DNA of 64,000 bases from Punica granatum (GCF_007655135.1 NC_045131.1:25590001-25654000); one strand, 5' to 3'; shown: positions 24,076-36,775, counted from the stretch's first letter. Numbers and translations are program-made. The notes: generated by a model not told the origin, from the sequence alone.

Positions 24076-24178
24076 TATTGTTCTTTTCCTCTCTTTGAGT
24101 GGGAAGAGTGTCCGGAAATGTTTGAGATGGAGTATAATAATACTGCAGGAGAGACTTGGGACTGTCATGATTTGGCGA

Positions 24179-24186
24179 ATTTATAA
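24179..24186 (-). promoter_or_regulatory. Possible TATA box of GDSL copy 1
   Basis: On the minus strand TATAAATT lies about 105 bp upstream of the ATG at 24075, a plausible TATA position. Confidence 0.4.
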
Positions 24187-24299
24187 CAAGAGAGAGATGG
24201 CAAATAAGGTCATGTCTGGAGTTATTGTTCCGGCCAACCGCATTGGTCATAAGCAGGTGGAGTTTTAAAATTATGTGGGCACAGCTTCAACTATATTTT

Positions 24300-25400
24300 A
24301 CTTCTGCCATTGAATAGGCCGTGGTGAAGCTTTTACATAGCCAACCACCATGATATACGTACAGTAGCATCAAGGCCTTGCCTTACTGATCCTTTTCTTT
24401 CTGCCCCCGTGCACGTGTCTTCCCTTGAGAGCATAGGAAGCAATAATAATCTACGATTGTACCATGAACTAAACAACCTACGGAAAGGGGGATAATGGAC
24501 TGGTTTTGCAATCGTGCTCTCTACGATAAAAGTCAAGACGTATCTATCTACGAGGCTTTGCGAGGCTTTATGAGGCTTGTCCTTGCTTTTGAGTTGGGCG
24601 AGCTGCGGCTCTGCTTGTCTTAGCTGGGGCTGAAGCGAGAGGTTGCCCGGCGGATGGAGATTGCTTGGGATCTGGTGGAGGGATAGGATATTTTTCCTGT
24701 GATGAAGACACTTTAGCTTTCTTTATGAATGTGCTCAGGAAGTCTTTGGGAATTGCTCGAGGTTTTACCTGAAAATATAAAAAATAAGTTAGAAACATAC
24801 CTTATTTAAGTGTAAAAGGAAGCGTATGGTTATGGAACAGCCAGGCCCTGTAGAGATCCTCTTCTTTGGTGAAGAGGGTATACCAAGGGGTGACTTCATT
24901 CTTATGAGGTCGAAGCTTTAATTTATTGCTTTGTCTTCCAACCAATATGATTTGAAAGGCTTGTCTCTGCAGTCTTTAGTGGTCAAATTTTAAGGAAACG
25001 AACCGGAGCACTTTACCAAAAATCAAGAATCGCTCCATCCAGCTATTTTTTAAGGGATTTTACCCATAACACAAGTCCTGGGTTTCCTACTCCTAAGTTA
25101 AAGAATCCTACTTTTATCCTTATCTTACTGTGCCCGACGATTTTTCTGGTCCTCCATGTGAGCCTCTTTCTAATTTATAGATGAATCTAATAAGGTCAAT
25201 GCTGTAATCCACTCCCTCTGTCTTTTCGCACAAAAGGACGAAGCTGTTCCTAAATAACCAGCTCGTCGCAGTCAGCTGCCCGGGACTAGTTGCTAAAAAC
25301 TCTAAGCATGTTTTTGGCCCTAGTTCACAAAAGGTAGTCCTAAAACCCTCCCTTAAGAATTGCTGACTGTAAATAGTAAAGGTAGCTTGTCTAAGTTGCT
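24300..25400 (-). pseudogene. Degenerate coding-like remnant, family not recognised
   Basis: Minus-strand sequence at about 24568-25110 reads in pieces like protein: WMERFLIFGKVLRFVSLKF, then NEVTPWYTLFTKEEDLYRAW, then a Pro/Ser/Ala-rich stretch ending AARPTQKQGQAS. The pieces are broken by stops and frame changes. The style resembles gag-like or plant-transposon-associated proteins, but I cannot name the family. No terminal repeats bound it. Confidence 0.25.
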
Positions 25401-27220
25401 CGTTGTCATTTTAGAGGGAGGAAGACAAATCAAAATTGGACTAGTCATGCTAGTTGTCAATATACATGAGACTTCTAAGATCTTATCCATTCCACCTCCA
25501 TAAGATATCTATATATATGTGTGTCGTTGCTTGTAATGATTATGCCATAGAAGCCTATAGATGCTAGAGGTGTGCTAGTAAATGCTAGTAATGCTAGAAA
25601 ATCAAAGAGAGTGTTACAGTATGTGTATGTAACTCCCATGTAAATGCATACATGTGGATGTTCTTTTAAGAGAATATATTTCTACTTTTTCTATCCTCCA
25701 CATATTTTCCATTGCCTCCATCGATTCAATAAACACACACAACCAACTAGCATCAAAGAACCCGAAATTTCTAACATCTTGGTATCAGGGCGAGGTTCCC
25801 CTTCAAAAGCTCCATCAACTTAGATAGCCATGAACTTGTCAAGTAATGACATGGCCTTCAACTACTCCCAACGAGGTATCCCAATCTTCGTTAGAGAGAA
25901 GTACGAGATATGGAGCATTCTCATAAAGACGTTATTCAGCGCCCAAGACCTTTGGGATATCGTGGATAATTCCTATGAAACTGTGAGTGCAAGTCTGGAG
26001 GAATTGGGGCTCGGTTTGCACAACAGCTAAAGCAATACAAAGAGAATCAAATGAAAGATGCAAAAGCATTGCTTTTCATCCATCAGGGGCTAAGCAAATC
26101 CATTCTTCCAAGAATCATGGGTGCGACTACACCATGAAGGAAAGTGAAGATGTGCAGGAATTCTCTTTGAGAGTTTCTGTTATAGTCAATCAAATTAGAA
26201 GCTATGGAGATACCATTGAGGATAAGAAGATGGTACATTAAATTCTAAGGAGCTTGCTAGCTAGATTCGAGTACATAGTTGCTGCAATTGAAGTATCAAG
26301 GAATTTATCAACTTTCTCCATCTATGAGTTGATTTCTCTTGAAGCAAGCAAGAGGAGAATTAGCAAATTGTTGACACAAAGTTTGGAGCAAGCCTTCCAA
26401 TCAAAGATGAGTATCAACAAACAAAAATCTCAAGACGATGATGCAAATAAAGCAAGTAGCTCTACCTAGAGATACTCCTCGCATGGCCGAGGACGTGATA
26501 GAAATCAACATAAAAGACGAGGAAGAAAGGGCCATTTCCTCAAAAGAAACTTCAATAACTACAACAATCTAACATGATTGAATATGTAGAAATGTCGGAC
26601 ATGAAGCCAAAGATTGTTGCTACACGTGTAAAAGATGCATAAATCCAACCCACTCAGAAAAGAAATTGTTGGTATAAGAATAAGGAAGACGACCATGAAA
26701 CAAATTATTTAGAAGAGCATAACGACAAATAAAATATATTATATAGATGCATGAACGCTCAACAAGATCCATAATATATTTGATATTGCGATAGTGGTTG
26801 CAGCAATAACATGACTGGAAACAAAGGTATATTTATAATGTTAGATGAAAAATTAAATTCTGAAGTCAAGCTTGGAGATTGAAAATGGCACAAGCTAGCA
26901 GGAAAAGGAGCAGTAGCAATCAATACCAAGGGTGGTAATTCTAGGCTCATTCAGGATGTTTTATTTGCACCTGGGTTAACAGCAAATTTATTGAGTGTTG
27001 GCCAGTTGGTACAGAAGAGGTACAAGCTTAATTTTGATAATGGTCATTGCATCATTATTAATAAGAAAAAAATATCACCATGGCAACTATTAAGATGAGC
27101 TTAAATAAAGTATTTTCCTTAGCGTGCCACTAGATGCCAAATTAGCATTGAAGAGTGTGAAGGATGATGAATCTTATTTGTGGCATCTAAGATATGGTTA
27201 TCTGAATTACAACTGTCTAC
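25401..27220 (+). mobile_element. Ty1/copia retrotransposon remnant, 5' half
   Basis: A probable 5' LTR ends TTTCTAACA at 25776 and is followed by primer site TGGTATCAGGGC (25780-25791). Its left boundary was not found, so 25401 is approximate. Gag remnants from 25830 (EKYEIWSILIKTLFSAQDLWDIV) run through 26254-26469 (FEYIVAAIEVSRNLSTFSIYEL), the copia gag (UBN2-type) pattern. A zinc-knuckle remnant lies near 26585-26640. The protease motif DSGCSNNMTG starts at 26790. A GAG-pre-integrase remnant LWHLRYGYLNYN lies near 27178-27213. Several stops and frame changes occur, and sequence is lost before integrase and RT. Confidence 0.85.
25780..25791 (+). other. Primer-binding site of the copia remnant
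   Basis: TGGTATCAGGGC, close to the tRNA-iMet complement, lies 3 nt after the LTR terminus CTAACA. Confidence 0.75.
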
Positions 27221-27712
27221 CATAATTATAATGAAAGAATTTGTCAATTATGACGAAAGAATTCGTTAAAAGAAGAATTTAATTTTATAAATTTTTAGAA
27301 AATTAATATTTTCAAAAAATTATTAATTATTCCAAATTACGAATTTTTAATTTTATTAATTTTGTTATTTTGATGAATATTTCGCTATGTATTTTATCAC
27401 TAGATGTTTCATTTGAAAATTAAAGATCAATTTTTCATGACAAACGACATTTATTACAACGAAATCATCTTAATATTGTGACATTTCATTTTGTCACGAT
27501 AAAATGATTTATAACTACAAAATTTAACTTTGCCACAATATCTGATATGATATTGGGATAAAGTAATATTTTGTCACGACAAACTTATTAAGACAAGCTT
27601 ATTCTAATGAAACCTGTGGCAAAAAAAATTTGTCACGAGAAACATTTGAAGACAAATACCAACCAAATTTTTATAAAAGAATTTGTAGCAATAGTCTAAT
27701 ATTCTTGTAGTG
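27221..27712. mobile_element. Small CACTA-like element, right terminus visible
   Basis: TTCTTGTAGTG at 27702-27712 is the exact complement of the CACTACAAGAA terminus of plant CACTA transposons. Upstream, short subterminal motifs recur in both orientations (TTGTCACGACAAAC, TTGTCACGAGAAAC, TTTTGTCACGATAAAATG). The left terminus is not recognisable; the element abuts copia sequence near 27220. Non-coding, about 490 bp. Confidence 0.5.
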
Positions 27713-28865
27713 AAGTATGATAGTGCAGATAACAATCTATATGAGTGTTTTAATGGACTCGTATTGAAGGCCAGGGCAAAACCATTGATTGATATGCTTG
27801 AAGAGATTAGAACTAGTATTATGATGAGAGTGGTACAAAAGAGGGAGTTGATGGCAAATTCTAATGATGAGTTATGCCTTATAGTGAGGAAGAAGGTAGA
27901 AGAAAATAAGTTGAAGAGTAGATTTTGCATTCCAATTTAGGAAGTTCCAAGTCATAGAGCACGAAAAATGGTTGTGGTTGATTTGAACAATTGGACATGT
28001 GCATGTAGAAAGTGGGATGTCAGTGGAAACCCCCATCATGAAGCTATTAATTGCATTAATTATGGCAACAAAAGATATTGAAAATTTTGTGGATGAGCAT
28101 TTGAAGAAGGGCAGATATATATGAAGGCATATGAGAATCTTATGTTGCCACTAAGTGGCAAAAGGATGTGGATGCAGCCTACTGATGGAAAAGTGATGTT
28201 CCCAAAAGTGAAGAAACAACCTACAGACCTAAAAAGCAAAGGAAAAAAGGACGTAAATGAACAAGAAAACAATCCTAGAAAAAGATATGAGCTCCAGTGC
28301 AGAATATGCAAAGGATATGGCCACAGTAAAAAAAAGAGCAACAACCAGACCAAGTAAGTAATCTACTTTTTAATGTTGCTATGCTCTTTTATGGATTTTT
28401 TACAATTTTGTCTTCTTGATTATTGCAAGTAAGAAAGAGAGGGAAGCCCCCAAAAGAAGTCCCTCCACAACAATTAACCATAAGTAGTCAACCGCACTCT
28501 TCTAGGAATAATCAATGAGTTGGTCAGTAGCATACTCAGTTATCCTCTTCTAGAGTTCATGAACAAGTTGCTCAATAAGTAATGTTTCAATATGTTTAAC
28601 AACATCCATCCTTAACAAGGTGCCTAAGGTAAAAAATGCTAATGGGTATGCATTGATATGTTTATCCTTATGGCGATTGCTGCAGGTAAAAAGAAGAGGG
28701 AGGTTGCGAAAAAAGGTTCCTCCATAATAGTTAGTAGTCAAGCACACTCTTCTAGGGGTAATTAGGAAGTTGGTGAGCAGCGAACTCAGCTATCCTCTTC
28801 TAGAAGACAAGGACATGCAACCGAACATGTGGTGTTTCGAAAAGATCAACAGCATCCATCATCAT
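27713..28865 (+). pseudogene. MULE (MuDR-type) transposase C-terminal remnant
   Basis: The frame at 27710-27940 (NLYECFNGLVLKARAKPLID, then MLEEIRTSIMMR) and sequence at 27965-28350 (WTCACRKWDVSGNPHHEAI) match the end of MuDR-type transposases, including the SWIM zinc finger C-x-C-(x)n-C/H-x-H. The third ligand position reads His-His rather than Cys-x-His, and stops follow. The knuckle-like CRICKGYGHSKKK near 28300-28340 ends the protein. Two tandem copies of a following block lie at about 28430-28560 and 28685-28810. It is broken by stops and truncated at its 5' end by the CACTA-like element. Confidence 0.75.
28430..28865 (+). repeat. Tandem duplication within the MULE tail, unit about 250 bp
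   Basis: Both copies carry AAGAAG/AAAGAGAGGGA, then TTCCTCCA or CCCTCCAC, GTAGTCAA, CACTCTTCTAGG and CTCAG-TATCCTCTTCTAGA. The phrase CATTGATATG with TTTATCCTTA follows copy 1 and reappears at 31335-31360 after the foreign block at 28866-31295. Confidence 0.65.
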
Positions 28866-29534
28866 GTCACGACCCGAAATTTTAGCAGAGTTTCCTAAAT
28901 TTTACTCAATATCCATTATCACATACACTATTAATATTAAACCTGCTTTCCACACTTTCAAACATATAATCAATTCAGCAAACTCTAATATGTATATACC
29001 TCTCAAGAGTGTAATTTTTCTTAACCACAGCACTAAACCAACTAATCAAAAGTTTCTGGTCGTAATATAGCTATAGCATTCTACAAGAACTTACTACTTA
29101 TACTATGAGGGGGTCTATCTGCCAAAAATCCTTAATGCTGATCCCCGTTGTCCAAAAAGTGCTCCTGTGCAGCTAGTCTAGCTCCTAGCTCATCTGAAAA
29201 AATATATATATGTAGGGGCTGTGAGTTGCATCTAAGTGAGTACTATGATCCAACGTAAAATGAACTAATATACTACTATCACGATTCACAAACAATCAAT
29301 CACATATACATATATATACATATTCTACCATAATATTGAATCCAATACCAACATAATCCTTTCACACAACTCATCGACAAACAATCTCAAGTAACAACGA
29401 TATTGCCATAGGTCGCATTTCCTTACGACAAAATTATGACGGTACCATGACCTCGCACATTTCAAAGAAGTCATCCGCATATTCACATAACATATCTCAT
29501 AAGTGGGGGCCACCTATTAACCTATGGCGGTAAG

Positions 29535-29695
29535 AGTTGACCTCCATTTATATTCTGCCGGTCCAGCAGCCGACAAGCCCCTATCTATATTCGGTCGAGT
29601 CCAGCGGCCGATCGGGCCCCTATTTGTATTCTGCCGGGTCCAACGACCAATCAGGCCTCTTTTATAATTCGCCGGGTCTAGTGGTCGCATGGCTA
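29535..29695. repeat. GC-rich minisatellite, unit about 50 bp, about 3-4 copies
   Basis: Recurrent phrase: CCCCTAT-TRTATTC-GYCGRGTCCA followed by GCGGCCGAT or ACGACCAAT and CGGG/CAGGC. Copies begin near 29545, 29580, 29620 and 29660. The array is distinctly GC-rich within an AT-rich insertion. Confidence 0.7.
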
Positions 29696-31009
29696 CAATC
29701 AAACAATCACAAGCATACTCAATAAATATATCAGACTATGTTCCTCAATCATTCGGCCACCTTCACATCTATAACCATACATATAAATATTTATTATCAT
29801 TTTACAATGGAAGAAAGTACTCACAAAGACCCCTCAAAAATATAACTCAATGAGCCAAGCCTTCTAGGTATATAGTTTCGGTCTCCTCAGCCCCTATAAA
29901 TTATAAACATGGTTAGAAAATTAAGTATAAATATGTATATGCATATATATTTCCAACTTAATCTATCTTTGGAATTTTCATGATGAACTTCAACTTAGTG
30001 AAGATTATCCACATCAAATTCATAACACCAATTATGAAGTAACCCTATTCATAAACGGAATTTCATATCAGTTATTTTACATGATGTAATAGGAAATAAA
30101 ACCAACATCGATAACTCTAAGCATACGTCAATCTTGCCTAATGACTTTATGAACCCATCTCATCCTTTAAGCAGGCTTATATCTTACCATTCATCTCGAA
30201 AATAAGTGAAGTGATTCAATGAAAAATAAATCGAATTTAGGCTACTCAAACAGTGAGAATAAATTTAGAACCTAAACACTAGAAAATAAATTTCCATGCT
30301 TGGTTGATGAACCTCATAATTTCAACCAATTGAGAGAAAAATGCTAAGACCTCTAAGCCATTATGTAAACCATTGTATACAAGGGCCAACATTACGGCCA
30401 AAATCTGAAAGCAAAATATTAATCTCAGCCATGGCATTAACACCACGTGACCATATCACATATCGATTATCTAAAATCACTAGAAATGATACTGTCCATT
30501 TCTTCATGAATAAATTCTATACTCAAACTGCCTTATAACATTTCTTTGTATAATTCTTCATTTTAACTAATTGATTTCAGCTAGTGACAGGGCAATTAAA
30601 TGAATCTAATAGGAAATAAAACTAATACCAACTCTAAGCAAATGACAAGTGTTCTTAATTACTTCATGAACACAATTCCAAATTTTAACTTACTAAAATA
30701 ATTATAAAACACTCAAGCAAAACAGCAAGGGCAAACCAAATGCCTCGAAAAAATTCAACTCCTAAAATGCTAAATCGAACTATCAATCCAACTTATTCCA
30801 CTTACCACTCCAAAACAGATTTCTACTTCCTAATTTTAAAGAAACAGGTAACGCTAAGTGAATTGAAGACACAACCAAACTGGAGAAACAATTTCAGCTA
30901 TACATACCCAAACTTTGTCAATATCCAACCAAAATGCCATATTAAACCCTTCATTACGAGATGACTTCCTATCTCGATAGTTCTCCCTCTCTCTGTCGTT
31001 GTTCTTCCT

Positions 31010-31034
31010 TTGTTCTCTCTCTCTCTCTCTCTCT
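31010..31034. repeat. (CT)n microsatellite
   Basis: A run of TCTCTCTC dinucleotides within the block that splits the MULE tail. Confidence 0.85.
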
Positions 31035-31295
31035 GTTTTCTTCTTCGACCATACCAGCAGAAAATAGAGCAACAAAAGAAACAAAAACAAAAGAAAAGGA
31101 AGAAGTCAATGGCGGTAGAATTGCTAACGGCAAAAATGAAGAACACGTGAGCCCTTTCTACACTTTTTTCTTTTAAAAAAAATTAAATTAAATCTTCAGC
31201 CACATAAACTATAGTATATGATATACATGTATATTACGTAAGCATGCCTGTGTAGATGTTGTATATATGCATGTTAAATCAATACCGTGTTTCAC

Positions 31296-33134
31296 ACCTC
31301 AACAGGGAGTCTAAGGCCAAAAATACCAATGAGTACGCATTGATATGATTATCTTTATTGATGTTTTATTGTTGTAATTGTTGCTGAATATTAATGAATA
31401 ATAACCACAAGTGCGTAGAAAGGATGTAGGACAAAATTAGTTAGAGCCAATGTCAAGAAGAAGATAGAGGGAACAAAGCTCAGAGGTAAGTATTGAGAAA
31501 CTTGTGCATAAGGAGATGGCTCAATAAGAAAATGCCAGGGTGTGCTTATGAGCACCGTCACAGGAATGGTATATGCTAACGCAAGTACTTTTGATTAAAT
31601 TTTTCTTATGGAATTTACTTATATAATGTTTGGATTAATAATATAATACATGTCATTGTTGTAGATGCTTGGAGAACCACTCTGTACTAGCTACATTTGT
31701 AAGTATGGAGGAATGATCTCAAGTAGCATAGGACTAGAGCAGTAACGGTACTAGCTGCAACAGCAACAACAAAAGAAGTACCAGCAATAGTAGCAACATC
31801 ATTAGTATATAATGCTTGGTTAGGCTTTTGTGGAATTAAAACTCTAACTTTGGTTAGTTTGGCCTAGTTTTTTTACTGTTTTGGACAAGAAGGGTTTGTT
31901 TGGATATATATTGTGTCTCTTTTGGCATGATTTTGGATTCGTCGGATTTGGTATGTTTTGGCATGACATATATATATATATATATATGCATGTCTTTTGG
32001 AAGAGTATTTCGTTAGTTGCAGCTATAAAATAATATTTAGGATATGTTCAATATGTGTCCTTTGGTTATTGAATACATAGATGTTTGGATCGTTGACTAG
32101 CATTACACATGTGACGTTTTAAACATTCGTAAACAACACTCATAAAACCATCATTAAATAAACAAATAAGATAGGATATATAAAATAAATCCAAATTTTC
32201 CAAAGTTCTCAATTTTATCATAAATTTTATTATGTAATTAAAAAAAAACCATATGTTTTATGATTTGTCTCTGAAATAGCCTCCTGTTATATGATGAGGT
32301 AATGTGTAGATGTAGTGGGTCCAATATAGCATCCACATAGGCAAATGGACCGAAATTATAACATAATTTGTAACGATAGGACACTTCTGAGACATTTTGA
32401 AAACATGTAGTTTTTTTATTAAAAATAAAATTTAAGACAAAATTGAGAATTTTGTTAAATCTATAATCTTTTTGTTATTTACCCTTTGTTTTTCTCTCAT
32501 TTTCCTTTAGCAGTGTTCACTCCTTTTGCTATTGATTTCATGATTTTAATCTTGCAATCGGGTAAGGCTTTTTATATTATTAATTATTGCTCGCGTTTTA
32601 TTTTTTGCGTATATTAAAATTTATTATATGTGTAATGCAACAAGTATATTAAATCACTAATGCATTTAAAATGAATATTTGTTACAATTTCTTTTCGATT
32701 AAACATTAGAATTGAAATTTTTTTCTTCTTTTGTTTCAATTAACTACTCCAAAATTCCAACAAATATATGATAGTTTGGAAATGTGCAATATTATTAAAA
32801 GATTATACCTTCATGACTTATATTAACCTTAGTTTTTTAAAGGAAAATCAACTTAATTATGGCAAAACATTAAATTAATTATTTATAATGTTTGATATTA
32901 TCAATTATGTTATATTTAAATAAAAAATTACCAATATACATTATTGATATTAAGTAGCTCATATTTATTGATTTGGTATTTTAAACCAATCGATAAGATT
33001 ATTAATGATGTTATATATAATTATATATTTTTGGATGAAATTTAATTTTTTTTATATATTTTCTAGCACTTTATAATTATTACGTCTTATCATTTAATCG
33101 GGAAATATTTCACGTGCAACGCACTTATAAAGAA
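31296..33134. other. MULE tail remainder, then AT-rich intergenic DNA
   Basis: About 31296-31500 continues the MULE-tail phrases (CATTGATATG, then AGAAAGGATGTAGGACAAAA). The rest to 33134 is AT-rich with (AT)n near 31970-31990. No gene is supported. Confidence 0.45.
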
Positions 33135-33720
33135 AGCAATGATCGAAAGAAATAAGAGAGAAAATTGAATGGAATTCTCCCCGGAGTAGACTAACAGGAG
33201 TGAGATCGTCGGAGAAGCAAGGATCAATCCGCGCAATCAGCGAGATTCGAAAAACCCTAGAGAGAGAAAGGGAGTGACAGAGGGGAAGTTTTGAAACAGA
33301 AACTGGCGCGTGGTTGGGAAGGGAGGAGAAGATATGACGGTTCGGCATAAGAAGTGGAGTTTTCGGTTCTAAAATCGAATAAGGCTTCGCCCCATCAGGA
33401 GGCCCAACTAGCTGTTATATATTCACTAGGTTGGCCCGTAACAGGCCCGGCCGGGCACCAGGATTTGTTAGTTAAGGCCATCGACCTAAGCCCGAGACGA
33501 GTATAAAAGGGAAGAGGCTAAAGACTGAAACTAACTCATTTCCTAATATGGACTCTCTCTCTCTCTAATCAACATTCTCTCTCAGAGCTCTCCTAGTTCT
33601 CTCTTCCTCATCCGAACCGGGGGACACCATGACCCTATTGCGAACACTTTCCGACGAGATTCCGACCAGCTCTCAGCACGAATCTCATCAGCATAGGGTA
33701 TTTATGAGGAGATAGAATGG
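33135..33720. other. Genic-looking fragments: 5'-leader-like and promoter-like
   Basis: On the minus strand 33140-33350 looks like a plant 5' leader or first exon (CTCTCTAGGGTTTTTCGAAT, CT-rich, open for 84 codons) with no recognisable product. On the plus strand 33501-33510 is GTATAAAAGG, followed by CTCTCTCT tracts and GGGGGACACCATGACC. This could be a promoter or a solo LTR. No complete gene is seen on either side. Confidence 0.25.
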
Positions 33721-35106
33721 AAGGATATTCTCTATTTTTCAATTACTATCATGATTCCATTGTTTAGGTGAATATATATGTATATATATATATATATTTA
33801 TTTATTAATCGGGATATCGAGGTGTATAGTGTAACTACCATGATATGCCTATTTGTTTTCTTTTAGGCGTGTACCTTGGTATTCAGAAATTCAACGGAGA
33901 TTGACTAATTCAGTTCAAACCGAGTCGGCCTATTAAAGGATGAAACTCTCTGAGTCAAAGATTCTCTCCATTCTCAAGGTATGACTTACCAGCCAAAAAA
34001 AATCATTAGATGTGATTGTTTTATTAGTATATTCAAACAAACAGAGATATTTAATCCATATATATATATATAAACTTGACTACAAATTAATAAATAGGGT
34101 CGAATTGGTAAAATTGTAAAGTAAATAGGCGTAAAATGGTATTATATATACAATTAATCCATACAAACATAATTTCATCTACAATTAAAATAGTTTAATT
34201 TATATTTCGTCTATCTATATATATAAATATGACTACAACATAATAAATAGGGTCGAGTTGGTAAATAATAAATTCGCATTAACAAGAAAATTGTCAATTA
34301 AGTAATTAAAAAATCAATAATTAAGTAGATAAATAAACAAATAAATCTATAAACTAATAAATACGGTCGAAACTTTATATACAATTAATTTAGATAAACA
34401 TAACTTTATATAAAACAGGGCTATTAAACTCGTGAGCTACATGGATTTTGTAAAAAAAAAAAAAGAATTGTTCAGAAACATTAGATATCGAGGCAATTAT
34501 TAATATTGAATTATGTTTTAATTAATATATCGAAAATAGAAAAATTATTCTTATACTATAAAAATTTCATACTCACGCTAGATAATATTAATTAAGAGCT
34601 CATAAGCAAATAATTCATGTAAAATGTTTCATAGAAATGATCTCAATAACAATTCAATTTTCAAGAAAATAATTATAAAATCCAAAAAAAGTCCTAGCCA
34701 AGTTATTATTATTTAATGAAAGATTAATATAATCATAATCTATGAAATTTTGACATTAAGTATTCGCAATTGTATTTTTCTCACTCGTATTTCATATATT
34801 AAGTTTTGTAAATTTAAATAATTTTTGATAAAATGACTAATCAGTTTGATGAGAGATTTACTTTATTTAACTTTTAGGGCTAATAACGATTATTCAAATT
34901 AATTAAGTAAATTTCAATAATAATTATTGTCTTTAAAATTAAGTATATCTATTTACTAATGAAATGGTATTTATTTATAAAATAACATAAGTGATTGGGA
35001 TTCTTCTTTAATATTTCTTTTGGATATATTTTTTTAATTAAAATGATAATTGGCATTATACAATTTCTATATAACATACTAATTTATTAAACATTACAAT
35101 TCTACC
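33721..35106. other. AT-rich intergenic DNA
   Basis: Very AT-rich with several (TA)n runs. A degenerate short repeat of the 2335-2790 family may lie antisense near 33890-33985. No gene. Confidence 0.5.
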
Positions 35107-36530
35107 CCGACTAAAATAGTTCAAAAACACAAAATTTACAATGGAGAGTGATGGAAAAGGCTTAAGTTGTATTACAAATTCTTTGTTTCAAGAATTTTCT
35201 AGAAAAATCATAAACTGTATAAACTGGGCAAAACACTGTTAATAATTAGAAAAATATTCTTAAAACTATAAAAAAATTGAAAATATAAAAATCGATGTAT
35301 ATCGTGATGGACATAACCTTCTTTTTACAATTAGCAAATGCTAACCTCCATCAATCTTCCTTGTTTTGTTCATCAAACAAGATAAATCTAACCGTAGGAA
35401 TTTTCAATCGAACAACATACATTATCGATAAAAACTTTAAACCTACTTAACTACTCTTTAACATAACTATGATAAATACTCAAACAATGTGTATAATACA
35501 TGACCAATAAATCTTGGAAGGCAAAGAAGAACATTTGCATAAAGCTTGGGGAGAGGCAAGAATTTTTACATGTTGTAGGGAGTTTTTTTGTGGGTGAATT
35601 TGGGGCCACTTGGAGTAGAGATTTTATTGTTAATATATATTTATATATATACACGCACAGTTTTCCAATAATATAGTTTACCTTATAATATAGCGTTAAT
35701 AACAAAAAAAACATTAACTTTTCGCATTTTAACAATTCTAGCACAAACTTTTTTTCTTAACCTAAAAATGCACAAACTTTCGATTTGATAACAATTTTAG
35801 CGTGACATCAAATTTTTCATTAATTTAAACAGAACCGAGGCCATAGAGGGCACTCTCTACCGAGAGGGCATTGGCGACCCCAATCAAGGGGTGATTGTAG
35901 GGGTCGTGAGTGCACCCACCAGAATCGAGAGAATCCCTAATTTGAGGGTTCCCCTGATTCCAAGGGCTAGGGGCCTCGATTCAGGCCACCACCCCCTCCC
36001 CCCAACAAAAACTGATTGGGGTCACCGGTACTTTCTGTGGCCTCAATTCCATTCAAATTAACAAAAAATTTGACGGCCTGCTCGAATTATTATCAAATCG
36101 AAAGTTTGTGCATTTTTATGTTAAGGAAAAAAGTTCGTGCTATAATTGTTAAAATGTGAAAAGTTTGTTATTAACCCTTTAGTATAATTCTAGAAATACA
36201 CTTAGACTTACCGACTAATATAGCATTGCCACATATTTCTTATATAGAATATGGGATATATATATATATATATTGATATAATGCGATCTTAATAATATAT
36301 AACATTGCATTGACTAATATAGCATTGCCTCTCTTTGTTAAACTCATGTGGGTTTTATATATAAATTGCTACAATATAAAAAAAATTCTGAAAAATAGTT
36401 AATGTACATAGTTTACTGCATATTTTGTTCTCTTATATATATTCGGCTATATGCAAATAGTATATATGTTCTACTGCATAATTAATGATAAAAATTTTCT
36501 TAATACGTAAGTGATGACGTGGCAAAGCGA
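35107..36530 (+). repeat. Duplicated segment, copy A (contains an insertion)
   Basis: Nearly continuous similarity to 44877-45836 (copy B, same strand). Shared examples are GGAGAGTGATGGAAAA, CTTAAGTTGTATTACAAAT, CATAAAGCTTGG and GATATAATGCGATC. Copy A is about 490 bp longer because of the element at 35693-36182. No coding content. It ends about 245 bp before the stop codon of GDSL copy 2. Confidence 0.85.
35693..36182. mobile_element. 490-bp foldback element with long inverted repeats
   Basis: The left arm starts GCGTTAATAACAAAAAAAAC and the reverse complement of the right arm starts CTAAAGGGTTAATAACAAAC. Both arms continue about 130 bp through AACTTTTCGCATTTTAAC or AACTTTTCACATTTTAAC and CACAAACTTTCGATTTGATA to GAGGCCA. 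The core is GC-rich (GGGGTCGTGAGTGCACCC). TATA flanks both sides (35689-35692 and 36183-36186), and the uninterrupted copy B has a single TATA at 45488-45491. No coding capacity; superfamily undetermined. Confidence 0.85.
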
Positions 36531-36775
36531 AAAAGATCCGTTTCTTTTTCTTTCTTTTTTTTATGATGTGGTTGCGTGACAATTGAGCTCGTACTTCGTT
36601 TTCATGCATATATAGATTTTAGTATAAAATATTTTCCAAGAAAATTACAGAGAAGTATAAAATAAACTTGGGCATTGCGTTCGCCTAAAAGGAGTTACTA
36701 TTTTGTACGTAAATGATTCTGCCTTTCCGAGTGGGCACTCTTCCAATCCAAAGAAATTTACGAATAAGATGGATC

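Larger units (their letters stand above)
28866..31295. mobile_element. Insertion of about 2.4 kb splitting the MULE tail, type unknown
   Basis: The MULE-tail repeat stops at about 28865 and resumes at about 31296, as shown by comparison with the uninterrupted copy at 28590-28680. The intervening DNA starts TGTCACGACCCGAAATTTTA and ends TTTCACACCTC. It contains a GC-rich minisatellite (29535-29695) and a (CT)n tract (31010-31034), but no open frame with a recognisable domain. The ends do not give a clear inverted repeat or target duplication, so the class is undecided (possibly a non-autonomous retroelement). Confidence 0.45.
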
